NCBI GenBank assembly: GCA_964590435.1
Contig: CAZPWT010000050.1
Coordinates: forward strand, 1-64,000
Origin: WSZJ01 sp964590435
GTDB taxonomy: Bacteria > Planctomycetota > MHYJ01 > WSZJ01
DNA length: 64,000 nt
Direction: 5' to 3'
In this document: positions 49,652 through 58,894 of the stretch, in pieces
How the letters are laid out: every line of letters begins with the position of its first letter
How positions within the stretch are numbered: the first letter of the stretch is position 1
Made by a program: the position numbers and the translations under genes
Notes under the pieces: generated by a model
Told to the model about the DNA's origin: nothing
Database searches by the model: none
What the model saw: only the letters and a program-made list of their open reading frames with translations

Positions 49652-50353
49652 CTACACTCGCGCCGCTTCCGCCGTGAGTTTCTCGAGCAGTTCCAGGAAT
49701 GGCGCGGGGTTGGCGAGGCTGGGAAGGGTGAGGTCCGGGGAGCAGGCGCGCAGGTCCTCGATGCGGTGGCCGCCGGTCGCGACGGCGACGGCCTTTGCGC
49801 CGTGGGCCCGGGCGCAGGCGACGTCGCGCGTCGTGTCGCCGATGACGACGGTGCGGTGAGGTTCGAAGTGGCGGCCGCGCTCCTTGAAGCGCCGGAGGGC
49901 AAAGGGGAGGAGTTTGTTCCGGTCCTCGTCGTCGCTGCCGTAGGCGCCGACCTCGAAGTACTGCCAGACCCCGGCGGCGCGGAGTTTCGTTTCGGCGCCG
50001 TGCTCGAAGTTCCCGGTGAGCAGCCCGCATCCGAACTCCGTGCGCTTCGCGAGCGTGTCCAGCAGCGCCGGGAGGCCGGGCTTGAGCATCACTCTTGCGG
50101 AAGCGAGCCTTCCGGGAAGTGCGGCGCGATAGGCCGCGTCGAAACGTCCGAGCGCCTTCGTGAACGGCTCGGAAATGCCGTGCCGCTCATATCCCTGCCG
50201 GAAGATCCAGGGGTCGGTGCATCCGGACATCGCGATGTCCTCGAAGGCATCGGCGATGCCGAAGCACTCGTGGAAGGCGTCGTTCATCGCCTTGGTGCCG
50301 GCGCCTTGCGACGACATCAAGGTTCCGTCGATGTCCCAGAGGATGCAGAGCAT
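49652..50353 (-). CDS. HAD-superfamily phosphatase
   Basis: A 233-aa HAD hydrolase with a helical cap. Motif I LWDIDGTL (nucleophile Asp7, acid Asp9), motif II LLTGNF, Lys in DRNKLLPFAL, and motif IV VVIGDTTRDVACA. It is closest in style to phosphoglycolate phosphatases, but the substrate is open. It starts upstream of envelope operon A (29-base gap) and may be co-transcribed. Its upstream region carries one arm of the repeats that flank the four-helix-bundle gene. Confidence 0.85.
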   Translation of the reverse strand: MLCILWDIDGTLMSSQGAGTKAMNDAFHECFGIADAFEDIAMSGCTDPWIFRQGYERHGISEPFTKALGRFDAAYRAALPGRLASARVMLKPGLPALLDTLAKRTEFGCGLLTGNFEHGAETKLRAAGVWQYFEVGAYGSDDEDRNKLLPFALRRFKERGRHFEPHRTVVIGDTTRDVACARAHGAKAVAVATGGHRIEDLRACSPDLTLPSLANPAPFLELLEKLTAEAARV

Positions 50354-50390
50354 TTGGGTTGGTGGCTGGTGGTTAGTGGTAGGTGGCAGG
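50354..50390. repeat. Left flanking G/T-rich repeat of the four-helix-bundle gene
   Basis: A GGTTGGTGGCTGGTGG-type stretch that is roughly the reverse complement of the right-hand repeat at 50896-50930. It starts at the HAD gene start codon. Together the two bracket the four-helix-bundle gene as low-complexity inverted ends. Confidence 0.55.
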
Positions 50391-50454
50391 GATTGTCGTG
50401 CGGGGGACGGTGCGGGGCAATCCCTCGGTGCGCGTTATAGATCAAGGAGAGTAC

Positions 50455-50482
50455 TAGACATAATCGCAATAGGATATATAAT
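50455..50482 (+). promoter_or_regulatory. Strong promoter of the four-helix-bundle gene
   Basis: TAGACA (50455-50460) and a perfect TATAAT (50477-50482) are 16 bases apart. The surrounding 50 bases are unusually AT-rich for this genome. Confidence 0.75.
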
Positions 50483-50510
50483 GAAGGTGTAAGCGGATTG
50501 AGGAGAGACC

Positions 50511-50888
50511 ATGCAGGACTTCAGGGAGTTGCTGGTCTGGCAGCGCGCCCATGCGTTGACGCTCCAGGTCTATGCGACGACACGGGACTTCCCGAAGGAA
50601 GAGCTCTACGGGATCGTGTCGCAGTTGCGCCGTGCGGCGATTTCCGTCGCCGCAAACATCGCGGAAGGCGCGAAGCGGCGGACTTCGCAGGATTTCGCAC
50701 GATTCCTGAACATGGCCCAGGGCTCGTTGGGCGAAGTGGAGTACATCTGTCTCCTTAGCCGGGACCTGAACCTGCTCACGCCGGACCGCTACGAGGCCTT
50801 GGCCGGCCAGATCGACCCGCTAGCCCGCATGCTGTCTACCCTGCGCAAAAAGGTCGAACTCTCCTCCCCCACGACCCGCGCCTCCTGA
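50511..50888 (+). CDS. Four-helix-bundle protein (S23/bvIVP family)
   Basis: A 125-aa protein of the four-helix-bundle family first known from 23S rRNA intervening sequences and related to diversity-generating-retroelement Avd. Opening FRELLVWQRAHALTLQVY, central SQLRRAAISVAANIAEGAKR, then YICLLSRDLNLL are hallmarks. Family members bind nucleic acid and are spread as small stand-alone cassettes. Here it has its own AT-rich promoter, AGGAGAG ribosome site and flanking inverted C/A-rich repeats. No reverse transcriptase is present. Confidence 0.9.
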   Translation: MQDFRELLVWQRAHALTLQVYATTRDFPKEELYGIVSQLRRAAISVAANIAEGAKRRTSQDFARFLNMAQGSLGEVEYICLLSRDLNLLTPDRYEALAGQIDPLARMLSTLRKKVELSSPTTRAS

Positions 50889-50895
50889 CTTGCTG

Positions 50896-50930
50896 TTACC
50901 ACCAACCACCAACCCCCAGCCCCCAACTCA
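50896..50930. repeat. CCACC-rich 35-bp repeat, copy 2 (right flank)
   Basis: Same length, start (TTACCACCA) and end (CCAACTCA) as 17445-17479. It lies eight bases after the four-helix-bundle stop and reaches the stop of the HEAT-VWA gene on the other strand. Confidence 0.6.
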
Positions 50931-52580
50931 CCTTTTCACGTACGTCCCCCCGCTCTCGTCCGCCAGCCTCTTCAGCAGATCCTCCGCGTGCTTCCCGATC
51001 CCGATGCAGTGGATGCGGATTTTCCGGACCGCGTTCCACTTCTGCACCGTGTCGCCGATCACCTTCGGGTCGAGCGACTTCCCGATTGTCGGCGTGCCGT
51101 CCGTCATGAAGAAGATCGTGTCGACGCCACCCTTGTAGTTCTCGTCGACCTGCATCTTGCCGCCGCCCGCGAGGTCGAACGCCTTCTCCAGCGCGTCCAT
51201 GATGTTCGTGGCGTCCTGCGGCTCCAGCTTCTCCGCGAACTGCTGCGCCGCGGTCTTGTTCGCCTTCGTCGCGATCACCATTTTCGTCGGCGAGTAGACC
51301 TTCACGTCGGAGTGGAACGTCACGATATTGAAGCGCGCGTCCTCGGGGAGCTGCGCGATCGCCTTCGAAAGTTCCCAGCGGGCGATGTCGATCTTGCGCT
51401 TCCCCTTAGGCCCGCCCGCCGGCGCGTTGCCGCCGCTGTTCACCTCGGGGACGTACGTTGCGGGTTCCGCCATGCTGCCGGAGACGTCGACCACGAAGAC
51501 GAGATTCTTGGACTTGGTCTCGATGCCGTAAAACGTGACCGTCGTCCCGCCGGCCGCCGGCGCCGCCGGGTCCTTGCCGCCGGCCGCTGGATCATTTCCG
51601 CCGCCCGCCGGGTCCTTGCCCCCCGCGTCCTTCCCGTCCTCCTTTTTCGGCTCTTCCTTCTTCGCCAGCTTTCCGCTCTCCCAGTCCGCCTTGTTCACCT
51701 CCCACCAGCCCTTCCAGCCCAGCGCGTCCCCGCGGTACGTGATGCCGGTGATCAGCTTCAGCGCCGCGTCGATGTCCTCCTTCACGCGCCCTTCCTCGAG
51801 CTGCATCCGCGCGATGAGCGGGCCGACCGTGTCGCGGAGCTGCAGCACGCCGAGCGCGCCGCAGGCCGCGACGCGGACCTGCCAGCGCTCGTCCTCCAGC
51901 GCCTTCAGGACCAGGTCCTTCTGCTCCTTCGCGCCGCGCCGCCCCAGCGCCTCGATCGCCGCCGCCCGCACGCGGCCGTCCTTCTCCGTCGCGGCCGCCA
52001 CCAGCGCCGGCGTCGCCAGCGCATTGTCCGCCGGCGCAAACCCCAGCGCCCCCGCGATCGCCGCCCGCGTCCGCCACAGCTTGTCCTTCATCCCCTCCTC
52101 AACCAGCCACTTCACCGCATCCGCATCCCGCGTCTTCGTCAGCGCCCCCGCCACCGCCTCCGGCACCAGCGACAGCGCGTTCACCTTCTCGTTCAGCTCG
52201 TCCATCACCTTCTGTTTCTTCTGGAAGAGCTCCATCTCGCTCACGCTGACCGTCCCGTTCCCCTGCTTCGCGAACTTCACCAGCCGCTCGTGCGCCTGCA
52301 TGTACTCCGGCTCGTACGCGTCCCGCGCCGCTTCCGCCTGCTCCAGCGCCCGGTCCGGCATGTCCATCAGCAGTACCAGCAGCTTCACCCCCTCCAGGCA
52401 GTCCGCCGCCCCCACCGCCTGTGCCGCCTTGATGCGCGCGTCGGAGTCCGTCGTCGAGAACGCGCGCTTCGCCTCCCCTTCCAGCTTCTTCCATTCGTCA
52501 GGCGTGGGTTTGGCGACGGCGGGAAGCGCCAGCAGGGCGAGGAGCCCGAGCAAGGGCGCGAAGATCCGGTGGCGGGCCAT
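50928..52580 (-). CDS. Secreted HEAT-repeat / VWA domain protein
   Basis: A 550-aa protein. Signal peptide (IFAPLLGLLALLALPAVA); helical part with HEAT-like repeats (KDGRVRAAAIEALGRRGAKE, ERWQVRVAACGALGVL). A Gly/Pro/Lys linker of about 45 residues follows, then a VWA domain with complete MIDAS DVSGS (VFVVDVSGSMAEP) and TDGTPT. ATG 52580 is fixed by AGGAGGT; the longer upstream frame is arginine/proline shadow. Probably a metal-dependent protein-binding factor of the envelope. Confidence 0.85.
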   Translation of the reverse strand: MARHRIFAPLLGLLALLALPAVAKPTPDEWKKLEGEAKRAFSTTDSDARIKAAQAVGAADCLEGVKLLVLLMDMPDRALEQAEAARDAYEPEYMQAHERLVKFAKQGNGTVSVSEMELFQKKQKVMDELNEKVNALSLVPEAVAGALTKTRDADAVKWLVEEGMKDKLWRTRAAIAGALGFAPADNALATPALVAAATEKDGRVRAAAIEALGRRGAKEQKDLVLKALEDERWQVRVAACGALGVLQLRDTVGPLIARMQLEEGRVKEDIDAALKLITGITYRGDALGWKGWWEVNKADWESGKLAKKEEPKKEDGKDAGGKDPAGGGNDPAAGGKDPAAPAAGGTTVTFYGIETKSKNLVFVVDVSGSMAEPATYVPEVNSGGNAPAGGPKGKRKIDIARWELSKAIAQLPEDARFNIVTFHSDVKVYSPTKMVIATKANKTAAQQFAEKLEPQDATNIMDALEKAFDLAGGGKMQVDENYKGGVDTIFFMTDGTPTIGKSLDPKVIGDTVQKWNAVRKIRIHCIGIGKHAEDLLKRLADESGGTYVKR

Positions 52581-52730
52581 GGAGACCTCCTGGGAGGGGA
52601 AGGGCGATCCTAGTCCTGTCGCGGGGGTGGGAGAAGGGGTATTTGCCCTGCGAGGGGCGTCAGGCGCCCGGGGGCGGACGGAAGGGATCCGGCTTGTCGA
52701 CCTGGGAGCGCGCGAGCATGGAAACTGCAA

Positions 52731-53594
52731 TCAGCGCGGCTCGGCCGGCAATCCCAGGATTCGGTCCATGCGTTGCCGGAAGAGGAGGACGGAGTCCTTG
52801 CGGGCGAGGCCGCGTTCCCTGTTCTGGAGGGTTGCGATCGGGTTGCCCGACGCCAGCCGGTAGACGACGCCGGCCTGGCGCGCCTTCCCAGCGTCTTCGG
52901 ACCGTGGGCGGGCGCGCATGGCGTCCCAGAGAGGGCCGGGCCTGTGGGTCCACGGGCCGGGAACATCCAGCCGGATGAGCATCTCCTGCTTCGGGCCGTT
53001 GCCGTACGGGAGGGATTCGTCAAACCGGTCCTTGCTGGCCGACGAGAAGAAGACCTGGGGTTCCGATTGGCCCTGGACCTCGGTTCGCTGGAGCACGCCG
53101 GGCTTGAGCGCCTCGTCGTTGAAAAGGAGCCGCACCATGGGGACGATCCAGGCACGGCAGTCCGGCAGTTCGGCGATGGCGTCGAGGGTGTCCGTCCATC
53201 CTTCGGCGGGGACGAAGATCTGGCCGTCGAAGGGGAGGATGTAGTCAGCGGCGCCGGCGCCGAGGTCCAGGGCGCGGTTGCGGCCGGGATTGTTGTTCGT
53301 GAGGTAGTTGCTGCGGTCCTGCGGGTTTGCCAGGCCCTTGTAGACGCCGGGTTCGAACGGGATCTCGTCGACCTGGTGGCCGGAGTCCGCCAGCAGCTTC
53401 CGGAGAGTGGCGGCGCGTTCCGGGTCGACGATCCGGTTGAGGATGTAGCGCTTGGTGCACCCCGGGAGGGCCGATTCGTTCTTCAGGATGAACTGGAGGT
53501 TGTCGACCGTCTGCGTCGGGCTGTGGATCGGCGGCATGTCGTTGCCGAGGATCCTGAAGAGAACGAAGGTGCGATCGGTGGCGGGAGGGGGCAT
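52731..53594 (-). CDS. Glycosyltransferase-like protein
   Basis: A 287-aa soluble protein. The phrases FVLFRILGNDMPPIHSPTQT, NRALDLGAGAADYILPFDGQ and YRLASGNPI resemble a family sometimes labelled glycosyltransferase, where DG would bind the metal-nucleotide-sugar. I cannot confirm the fold or substrate. It lies alone between the HEAT-VWA and DUF58 genes with gaps of 150 and 51 bases. Confidence 0.5.
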   Translation of the reverse strand: MPPPATDRTFVLFRILGNDMPPIHSPTQTVDNLQFILKNESALPGCTKRYILNRIVDPERAATLRKLLADSGHQVDEIPFEPGVYKGLANPQDRSNYLTNNNPGRNRALDLGAGAADYILPFDGQIFVPAEGWTDTLDAIAELPDCRAWIVPMVRLLFNDEALKPGVLQRTEVQGQSEPQVFFSSASKDRFDESLPYGNGPKQEMLIRLDVPGPWTHRPGPLWDAMRARPRSEDAGKARQAGVVYRLASGNPIATLQNRERGLARKDSVLLFRQRMDRILGLPAEPR

Positions 53595-53645
53595 GGCGCG
53601 GAGATCTTATCCGGCAAGGCGACAGGTAGAAAGAACCTCGGCGAA

Positions 53646-54524
53646 TCAGGCATCCAGCATGACCACCCGCAGCGTCCGGAAAACGAAATCCTCGAAGTCC
53701 GCGTCCGAGGCCGCGAACGCGTACGGGATCGCGTGCTTCTTGCACCAGCCTTCGACTTCGCGCTTGAACCCCTCGACCCGGGCGCGATAGGCCCGCACGA
53801 CGGTGGCGTTGAGGGAGAGGTCCACGGAAGCGCCGGTTTCGGCGTCGATGAAGCGGACGTCGTCGGCGTCCTGGGGGTTGATTTCCTCGGGGGCGAGCGT
53901 GTGGACGACCATGGGCTGAAAGCCGCCGTGGGAGAGCTGGGCGAGGGGCTTCTCCCAGCCGGCGGGGTCGAGGAAATCGGTGACGATGAAGACGGGGCCA
54001 CGGCGCGGGTTGCGCGCGAGGAAGGACTTCACGGTGGAGGTGAGCGATGTCTGGCCGGATGGCTCGATCGCATCGAGGAACTTGAGGAGCTTGAAGACGT
54101 TCGCCTTGCCGCGCTCGGGGCCGATCTTCTCCTGCTGCGCGGCGGCGTACGGGACGATCGAGACGCGGTCGAGGTTGGCGAGGCCGACGTAGGCGAGCGC
54201 GGCGGTGACGCGGCGCGCGAAGTCGATCTTGGCGGGCGTGCCGAAGTTCATCGAAGCGCTGGCGTCGACGAGGAAGTGCACGCTGAGGTCTTCTTCCTCG
54301 ACGTACAGCTTCAGGTAGAGCCGGTCCATGCGGGCGGCGGCGTTCCAGTCGAGGTAGCGGGGGTCGTCGCCCGCGACGTACTCGCGGTAGTCGGCGAATT
54401 CGACGGAGACGCCGCGCTTGGTGGAGCGGCGCTCGCCCTGCATGCGGCCGGCGAAAGCGCGGCGCACGCGGATCGCGAGGCGGTCGAGGCGGCGGATGAA
54501 GGAAGGCGTGAGGAGTTCGCTCAC
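53646..54524 (-). CDS. DUF58 domain protein
   Basis: A 292-aa protein. It has the DUF58 core GVSVEFADYREYVAGDDPRYLDWNAAAR (about residues 38-65) and a degenerate VWA region with DASAS (VHFLVDASASMNFG). DUF58 proteins usually act with a MoxR AAA ATPase and BatA-like VWA proteins in cell-envelope or metal-insertion tasks. No MoxR gene occurs in this window. Start overlaps the permease stop by four bases. Confidence 0.9.
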   Translation of the reverse strand: MSELLTPSFIRRLDRLAIRVRRAFAGRMQGERRSTKRGVSVEFADYREYVAGDDPRYLDWNAAARMDRLYLKLYVEEEDLSVHFLVDASASMNFGTPAKIDFARRVTAALAYVGLANLDRVSIVPYAAAQQEKIGPERGKANVFKLLKFLDAIEPSGQTSLTSTVKSFLARNPRRGPVFIVTDFLDPAGWEKPLAQLSHGGFQPMVVHTLAPEEINPQDADDVRFIDAETGASVDLSLNATVVRAYRARVEGFKREVEGWCKKHAIPYAFAASDADFEDFVFRTLRVVMLDA

Positions 54525-56128
54525 GGCGCCGCCTTCGCGGGCGGCGCTTCCGTCACCGCGAACGCCGCCGCGCGATTGGCGGATTCACGGAGGGAATCGG
54601 CGACCCAGCCGACGCCTGCCATGAGGACGCCGAGGCCGTAGTGGAACACCACGAACGGCACCCAGACGTCGATGGCGAGGCCGACCTTCGGCATCGGGTA
54701 CCCGCCGGACCCCGGCGAGCCGGGCCACGCCACGGCGTAGAACGACTTGTACAGCACCCACGGGTAGCACAGGTACCCCGGCGTGCCCCACGAGAGCGCT
54801 TCGTCATCCGGATACCCGCCGTTCGCCGCGAACTGCCAGACGGCGGCGCCGATGGGGAGGCCGATGAGGGTGAAGGCCGCGATGGCGCGGGCGAGTCCCG
54901 GCGGAATGCGCAGCGACGACAGCCACAGGCAGAGACCGGCGGCGAAGACGACCGGCGCGAGGGCGACCAGGGCGGTGAGCCACAGCGCCCCGTCGGGCTG
55001 GTCCGCGTCCGGCGCCAGCTTCCCCGTCGCGATCGCCCCGCCGACGACGAGGACGGCGATCGTGGTGAGAAGGGCGAAGACGAAGCCGCGGCGCGCGCCG
55101 GGGGCGAAGAAGCGGAGCGGGGCGCGCGGGCCGCGGAGCGCGTCGAGCTGCTTGAACATCCTCGGGCCGACGGGGGCGGGCTCGGCGGCGAAGAAGGCGT
55201 AGAGAATGCCGGTGACGGACACGAACATCCACCACGTGAAGAGCGACACGTAGCGCTCGTCGATGTCGCGCGGCTTGAGGAAGTGGGTGAAATCGGTGAG
55301 GAGGACGGCGCCGGCGATGGGGAGGAAGCAGACGGCGAAGACGCGCAGGGCGGTGGACTTGTTGGCGCCCCACGGCTTGAGGCGGTTCACGGCGACGATG
55401 AACAGGAACGTGAACGGGGCGGCGAAGGCGTACGCGGCGTCGACGGTGAAGATTCCCGCGTGCTGGGAAATGTCCCGGATGAGCTCGCTGATGTCGTCGT
55501 GGCCGCGCATCGCGCGGTCGATCAGCTCGACCAGCGCCGCGCCGACGGGAAAACCGATGAGGAAGATGAACACGTACGACATCCCGACGGCGCGCGCGAC
55601 CGACTGGGACGTGGCGCTCGAGTAGACCCCCCACATCGCGACGAGCGCGGCGAGCAGGAAGAGCCCGAGGTACGCGAGCACCGGCTCCCACCCCGAGAGC
55701 CCGCCGTACCAGAACGGCAGGGCCATGAGCGGCAGCCCCGCGAACAGGTACACCGCGACGTACCCCAGCGCGGCCATGAGCTGGCCCCAGACGATCTGCC
55801 ACGGCCGGATCGTCGTCGTCGACAGGAGTTCCAGCGTCGACTTGTCCTTCTCGCGCACGATCGACGTCCCCGCGAACCCCGGCACCAGCAGCGCGATCAG
55901 CCCCGCCTGGATCGTCACCAGGATCCCGAACGTCGCCTGCCCGATCGAGCTCCCCGACGCCCCGTCCTGCTCCATCGTCAGCGCCGTCATCCACACAATG
56001 AACAGCGCCAGCACCTGCGCCCCCGTGAACAGCATCACGAAGCGCCACCCCCGGAACGTCGCCCGCAGCTCCCGCGTCGGGATCGGCCCCGCCGCCAGCT
56101 CGTACAGCGCCGATGCGAAGCGCTTCAT
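54521..56128 (-). CDS. ABC transporter permease, module B
   Basis: A 535-aa membrane protein with about twelve helices. The first half carries the ABC-2 motif REKDKSTLELLSTTTIRPWQ; no second copy is obvious, unlike the module A permeases. It is coupled to the ATPase gene by a 4-base overlap. Substrate unknown. Confidence 0.82.
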   Translation of the reverse strand: MKRFASALYELAAGPIPTRELRATFRGWRFVMLFTGAQVLALFIVWMTALTMEQDGASGSSIGQATFGILVTIQAGLIALLVPGFAGTSIVREKDKSTLELLSTTTIRPWQIVWGQLMAALGYVAVYLFAGLPLMALPFWYGGLSGWEPVLAYLGLFLLAALVAMWGVYSSATSQSVARAVGMSYVFIFLIGFPVGAALVELIDRAMRGHDDISELIRDISQHAGIFTVDAAYAFAAPFTFLFIVAVNRLKPWGANKSTALRVFAVCFLPIAGAVLLTDFTHFLKPRDIDERYVSLFTWWMFVSVTGILYAFFAAEPAPVGPRMFKQLDALRGPRAPLRFFAPGARRGFVFALLTTIAVLVVGGAIATGKLAPDADQPDGALWLTALVALAPVVFAAGLCLWLSSLRIPPGLARAIAAFTLIGLPIGAAVWQFAANGGYPDDEALSWGTPGYLCYPWVLYKSFYAVAWPGSPGSGGYPMPKVGLAIDVWVPFVVFHYGLGVLMAGVGWVADSLRESANRAAAFAVTEAPPAKAAP

Positions 56129-57048
56129 TGGACCTCCCCGCGCGTGATCCGGAGGAAGAGGTCCTCGAGGTTGGTCTTCTCCTCCTCGAGGCCGGTGATC
56201 GGCACGCCGGCGGTCGCGAGCGCCTGGACGATCGCGGCGATCTCGCGCTCGGGGCCGTTGTGCCTGAAGCGCACGACCGCGTCGAGCGTCTCGAGGATCT
56301 GGAGGCTGGGGAACGCGACGAGCTTCTCGACGGCCTTGAGCGGCTCCCAGGTCCTGAGCGTGAACGTCCGGCCGGGATTGAGCCTCTCGATGATCTTCTG
56401 GATGCTCCCCGCGGCGACCAGCGCGCCCTTCTCGAGGATCCCGACGCAGGTGCACATGTCGGCGAGCTCAGTGAGGATGTGGCTGGAGACGATGACGGTC
56501 TTCCCCATCGCGCCGAGCTCCTTGAGGAGCGCGCGGAGCTCGATGCGGGCCCGGGGGTCGAGCCCGGCGGCGGGCTCGTCGAGGATGAGGACGGCGGGGT
56601 CGTGGAGAAGGGTTTTGGCGAGGATGAGGCGCTGGCGCATCCCCTTGGAGAGGTCGGTCGCCATCTTGTGGCGCAGCCCGCCGAGGTCGGTCAGCTCCAT
56701 CACGCCCTCGATCGTGGCCTTGCGCTTCGCCCTCGGCACGCCGTACGCGCCGGCGAAGAAGTCGAGGTACTCCCAGACGTCGATCCCCTCGTAGACGCCG
56801 GCGTAGTCGGGCATGTAGCCGATGGTGCGGCGCACCTGCTCGGGGTACTCGAGGACGTTCAGGCCGTCGACGCGCGCCACGCCGGACGTCGGCTCGAGCA
56901 GCGTGGAGAGGATGCGCATCGTCGTCGTCTTCCCCGCGCCGTTGGGGCCGATGAACCCGAAGATCTCCCCGCGCGGCACCGTGAACGTGATGCCGTTGAC
57001 CGCCGTGAAGGGCCCGAAGGTCTTGTAGAGGTTGGTGACCTCGATCAT
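56125..57048 (-). CDS. ABC transporter ATP-binding protein (GldA/NatA type), module B
   Basis: A 307-aa ATPase. Walker A GPNGAGKTT, signature LSKGMRQRLILAK, Walker B AVLILDEPAAGLDPRARIE, H-loop VSSHILTE. It is clearly a paralogue of 45018-45944. It is coupled to the GATase-like gene upstream and the permease downstream by 4-base overlaps. Confidence 0.92.
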   Translation of the reverse strand: MIEVTNLYKTFGPFTAVNGITFTVPRGEIFGFIGPNGAGKTTTMRILSTLLEPTSGVARVDGLNVLEYPEQVRRTIGYMPDYAGVYEGIDVWEYLDFFAGAYGVPRAKRKATIEGVMELTDLGGLRHKMATDLSKGMRQRLILAKTLLHDPAVLILDEPAAGLDPRARIELRALLKELGAMGKTVIVSSHILTELADMCTCVGILEKGALVAAGSIQKIIERLNPGRTFTLRTWEPLKAVEKLVAFPSLQILETLDAVVRFRHNGPEREIAAIVQALATAGVPITGLEEEKTNLEDLFLRITRGEVQ

Positions 57049-58883
57049 TTCGGCCCCCGCGTGACCGGGATGATCAGGACGGTGACGTCTCGGTTGACCC
57101 GGACGGCGGCGCCGTTCACGGTCGGCGGTTCCCCGCCGCCACGCACGATGGCGACGATCACCGTCTCGGCGGTCTTCAGGAACTGCGGGTCCAGCGACCG
57201 CAGCACGATCGCGTCGGGAGAATCGTCGCGGAAATTGGTGAACGGCGACCGGCCGGCGGAGAAGACGAGCCGTCCTCTCCAGCTCTTCCCCGACGGAATC
57301 GCGCCCAGTTCCATGAAGCGCGCGCCCGCCGCGCTGTACCACGCCTTCTCGATGTCGAGGCGCGAGCCGTTCACGACCGTCAGCCCCCCGTCCTCCGTTG
57401 CCGTGATCGGGCCGAGGTCGCGCCGGCCGATCGCGAAGAAATACGCCGGCTCGTTCGGCTGCATCCTGCGGAGGAAGCGGTTCCCGTCCGGCCCGCCGAA
57501 CGCCTGGTTTTCCGGCGCGCTGTTCCGGCCGTCGGTCATCTCGGTCAGGCGGCCCAGCGGCGAGTCCAGCAGGACCTCCTGCCGCCGCCCCGTGACCGCG
57601 ACGAGATGCTCGCGCACTTCCCAGATCCGGTCCGGCCCCGGGCGGAGCACCGTCAGGCGGTTGACGCGGACGGCGCTGTCGCGGCCGAAGAATGCGAAGA
57701 GAAGCAGAAGTCCGGTCACGGCGAACCCGACGGCGGGGACCGTGACGACGGTGAGCGCCGGGGCGTGCCGGCGGCGGAGGATCCAGAAGTTCACCGGGCC
57801 GATCGCGAGGACGTAGACGAGGAGCCCGAGCAGGATCCCGGCGGTCGGCGGGTAGCCCACGAGTTCCTGCCCGAGGGCGAGGACAAAACCGCGCCAGTAC
57901 CAGGTCCCGCGCGACTCGGCGTACTCGTACCACGGGGGCGCCGCGGGAGCGAGCGCGTCGAGCAGGTTCTCGGCGAAGGCGCCGAGGCCGAGCCCCGAGT
58001 CCTCCGCCGTGAGCTCCCGGTTGTTCGCGTCGAACGTCAGCGCGGCGACGCGCCCGCGGCCGACCGGCCACACCTTCGCCAGGTTCCCCGCCGCCGGCAG
58101 AACGTTTTCCCCCGGCTCCTCGAACGCCAGCACGACCTTCGGCCCCGCTTTTCCCAGGTAGCGGTTCGGGAAGGACTCCGCGTCTTCCTCCGACACCTTC
58201 CCAAAATCCACCAGCTGCTTCACCCCCGGCGACTCGAGCCACTTGCGGTCCGTGCCGGGAAGCAGCAGCACCTGCCCGCCGAGCTCGACCCACGCGCGGA
58301 GCGAGCGGCGCTGCTCTTCGGACCACGCGGCAAGGTCCACCCCGGCCAGCGCCACCAGCCCGGCGGACGACCACCCCTCCACATGCTCGGGAAGATGCGA
58401 CTCCTCCACCTGCCACGCCGTGTAGCCGCCCTTCAGTTTCTTGGTGGCCAGCCCGCTGAAGATCGCGGCCGGCTGCTCGGGGCGCGCGACCACCACGAGG
58501 GTCTTGTCCGGTCCCGCAAGCCACGTGGCCGATGCTTTCTTCGAAGCGGCTTCCCGTCCCTTGCCGTCTTTCAGCCGGATCTGAAGCTCGGCCCGGTACC
58601 CGACTGTCCCGGCGAGCACGAGGAAGAACCGCTTCTTCGACCCGGGCGCGACCGCGACATCGCGCCGCGCCGACGGGCCGTCGCCGCGGTAGTAGGAGAG
58701 CGACACTTCCAGCGTTCCGCGGAACTCGGTCGAGTCCGTGTTCTCGATCTCGGCCCACGTCTCGTACCAGCAGTCGTCCGCCCGGGGAGGAATGCAGAAC
58801 CCGCCGTCGACGGCGGGATCGGCGGAGGCTGCGGCGTGAAGGGCGAGAAGCGCCGCGGCAGCGAGAGCGGGGAGACGCCGCAT
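57045..58883 (-). CDS. Membrane-anchored GATase-like protein, module B
   Basis: A 612-aa protein: signal peptide (LPALAAAALLALHAAASA), beta-rich domain and GATase-like domain (SLRAWVELGGQVLLLPG, KVWPVGRGRVAALTFDAN). Two transmembrane helices follow (LLVYVLAIGPVNFWILRRRH, FAVTGLLLLFAFFG), then a C-terminal extracytoplasmic domain. It has the same order of parts as 45941-47782 but low sequence identity, so the two ABC modules probably share an ancestor. Confidence 0.7.
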   Translation of the reverse strand: MRRLPALAAAALLALHAAASADPAVDGGFCIPPRADDCWYETWAEIENTDSTEFRGTLEVSLSYYRGDGPSARRDVAVAPGSKKRFFLVLAGTVGYRAELQIRLKDGKGREAASKKASATWLAGPDKTLVVVARPEQPAAIFSGLATKKLKGGYTAWQVEESHLPEHVEGWSSAGLVALAGVDLAAWSEEQRRSLRAWVELGGQVLLLPGTDRKWLESPGVKQLVDFGKVSEEDAESFPNRYLGKAGPKVVLAFEEPGENVLPAAGNLAKVWPVGRGRVAALTFDANNRELTAEDSGLGLGAFAENLLDALAPAAPPWYEYAESRGTWYWRGFVLALGQELVGYPPTAGILLGLLVYVLAIGPVNFWILRRRHAPALTVVTVPAVGFAVTGLLLLFAFFGRDSAVRVNRLTVLRPGPDRIWEVREHLVAVTGRRQEVLLDSPLGRLTEMTDGRNSAPENQAFGGPDGNRFLRRMQPNEPAYFFAIGRRDLGPITATEDGGLTVVNGSRLDIEKAWYSAAGARFMELGAIPSGKSWRGRLVFSAGRSPFTNFRDDSPDAIVLRSLDPQFLKTAETVIVAIVRGGGEPPTVNGAAVRVNRDVTVLIIPVTRGPK

Positions 58884-58894
58884 CGGGGTCCGCG

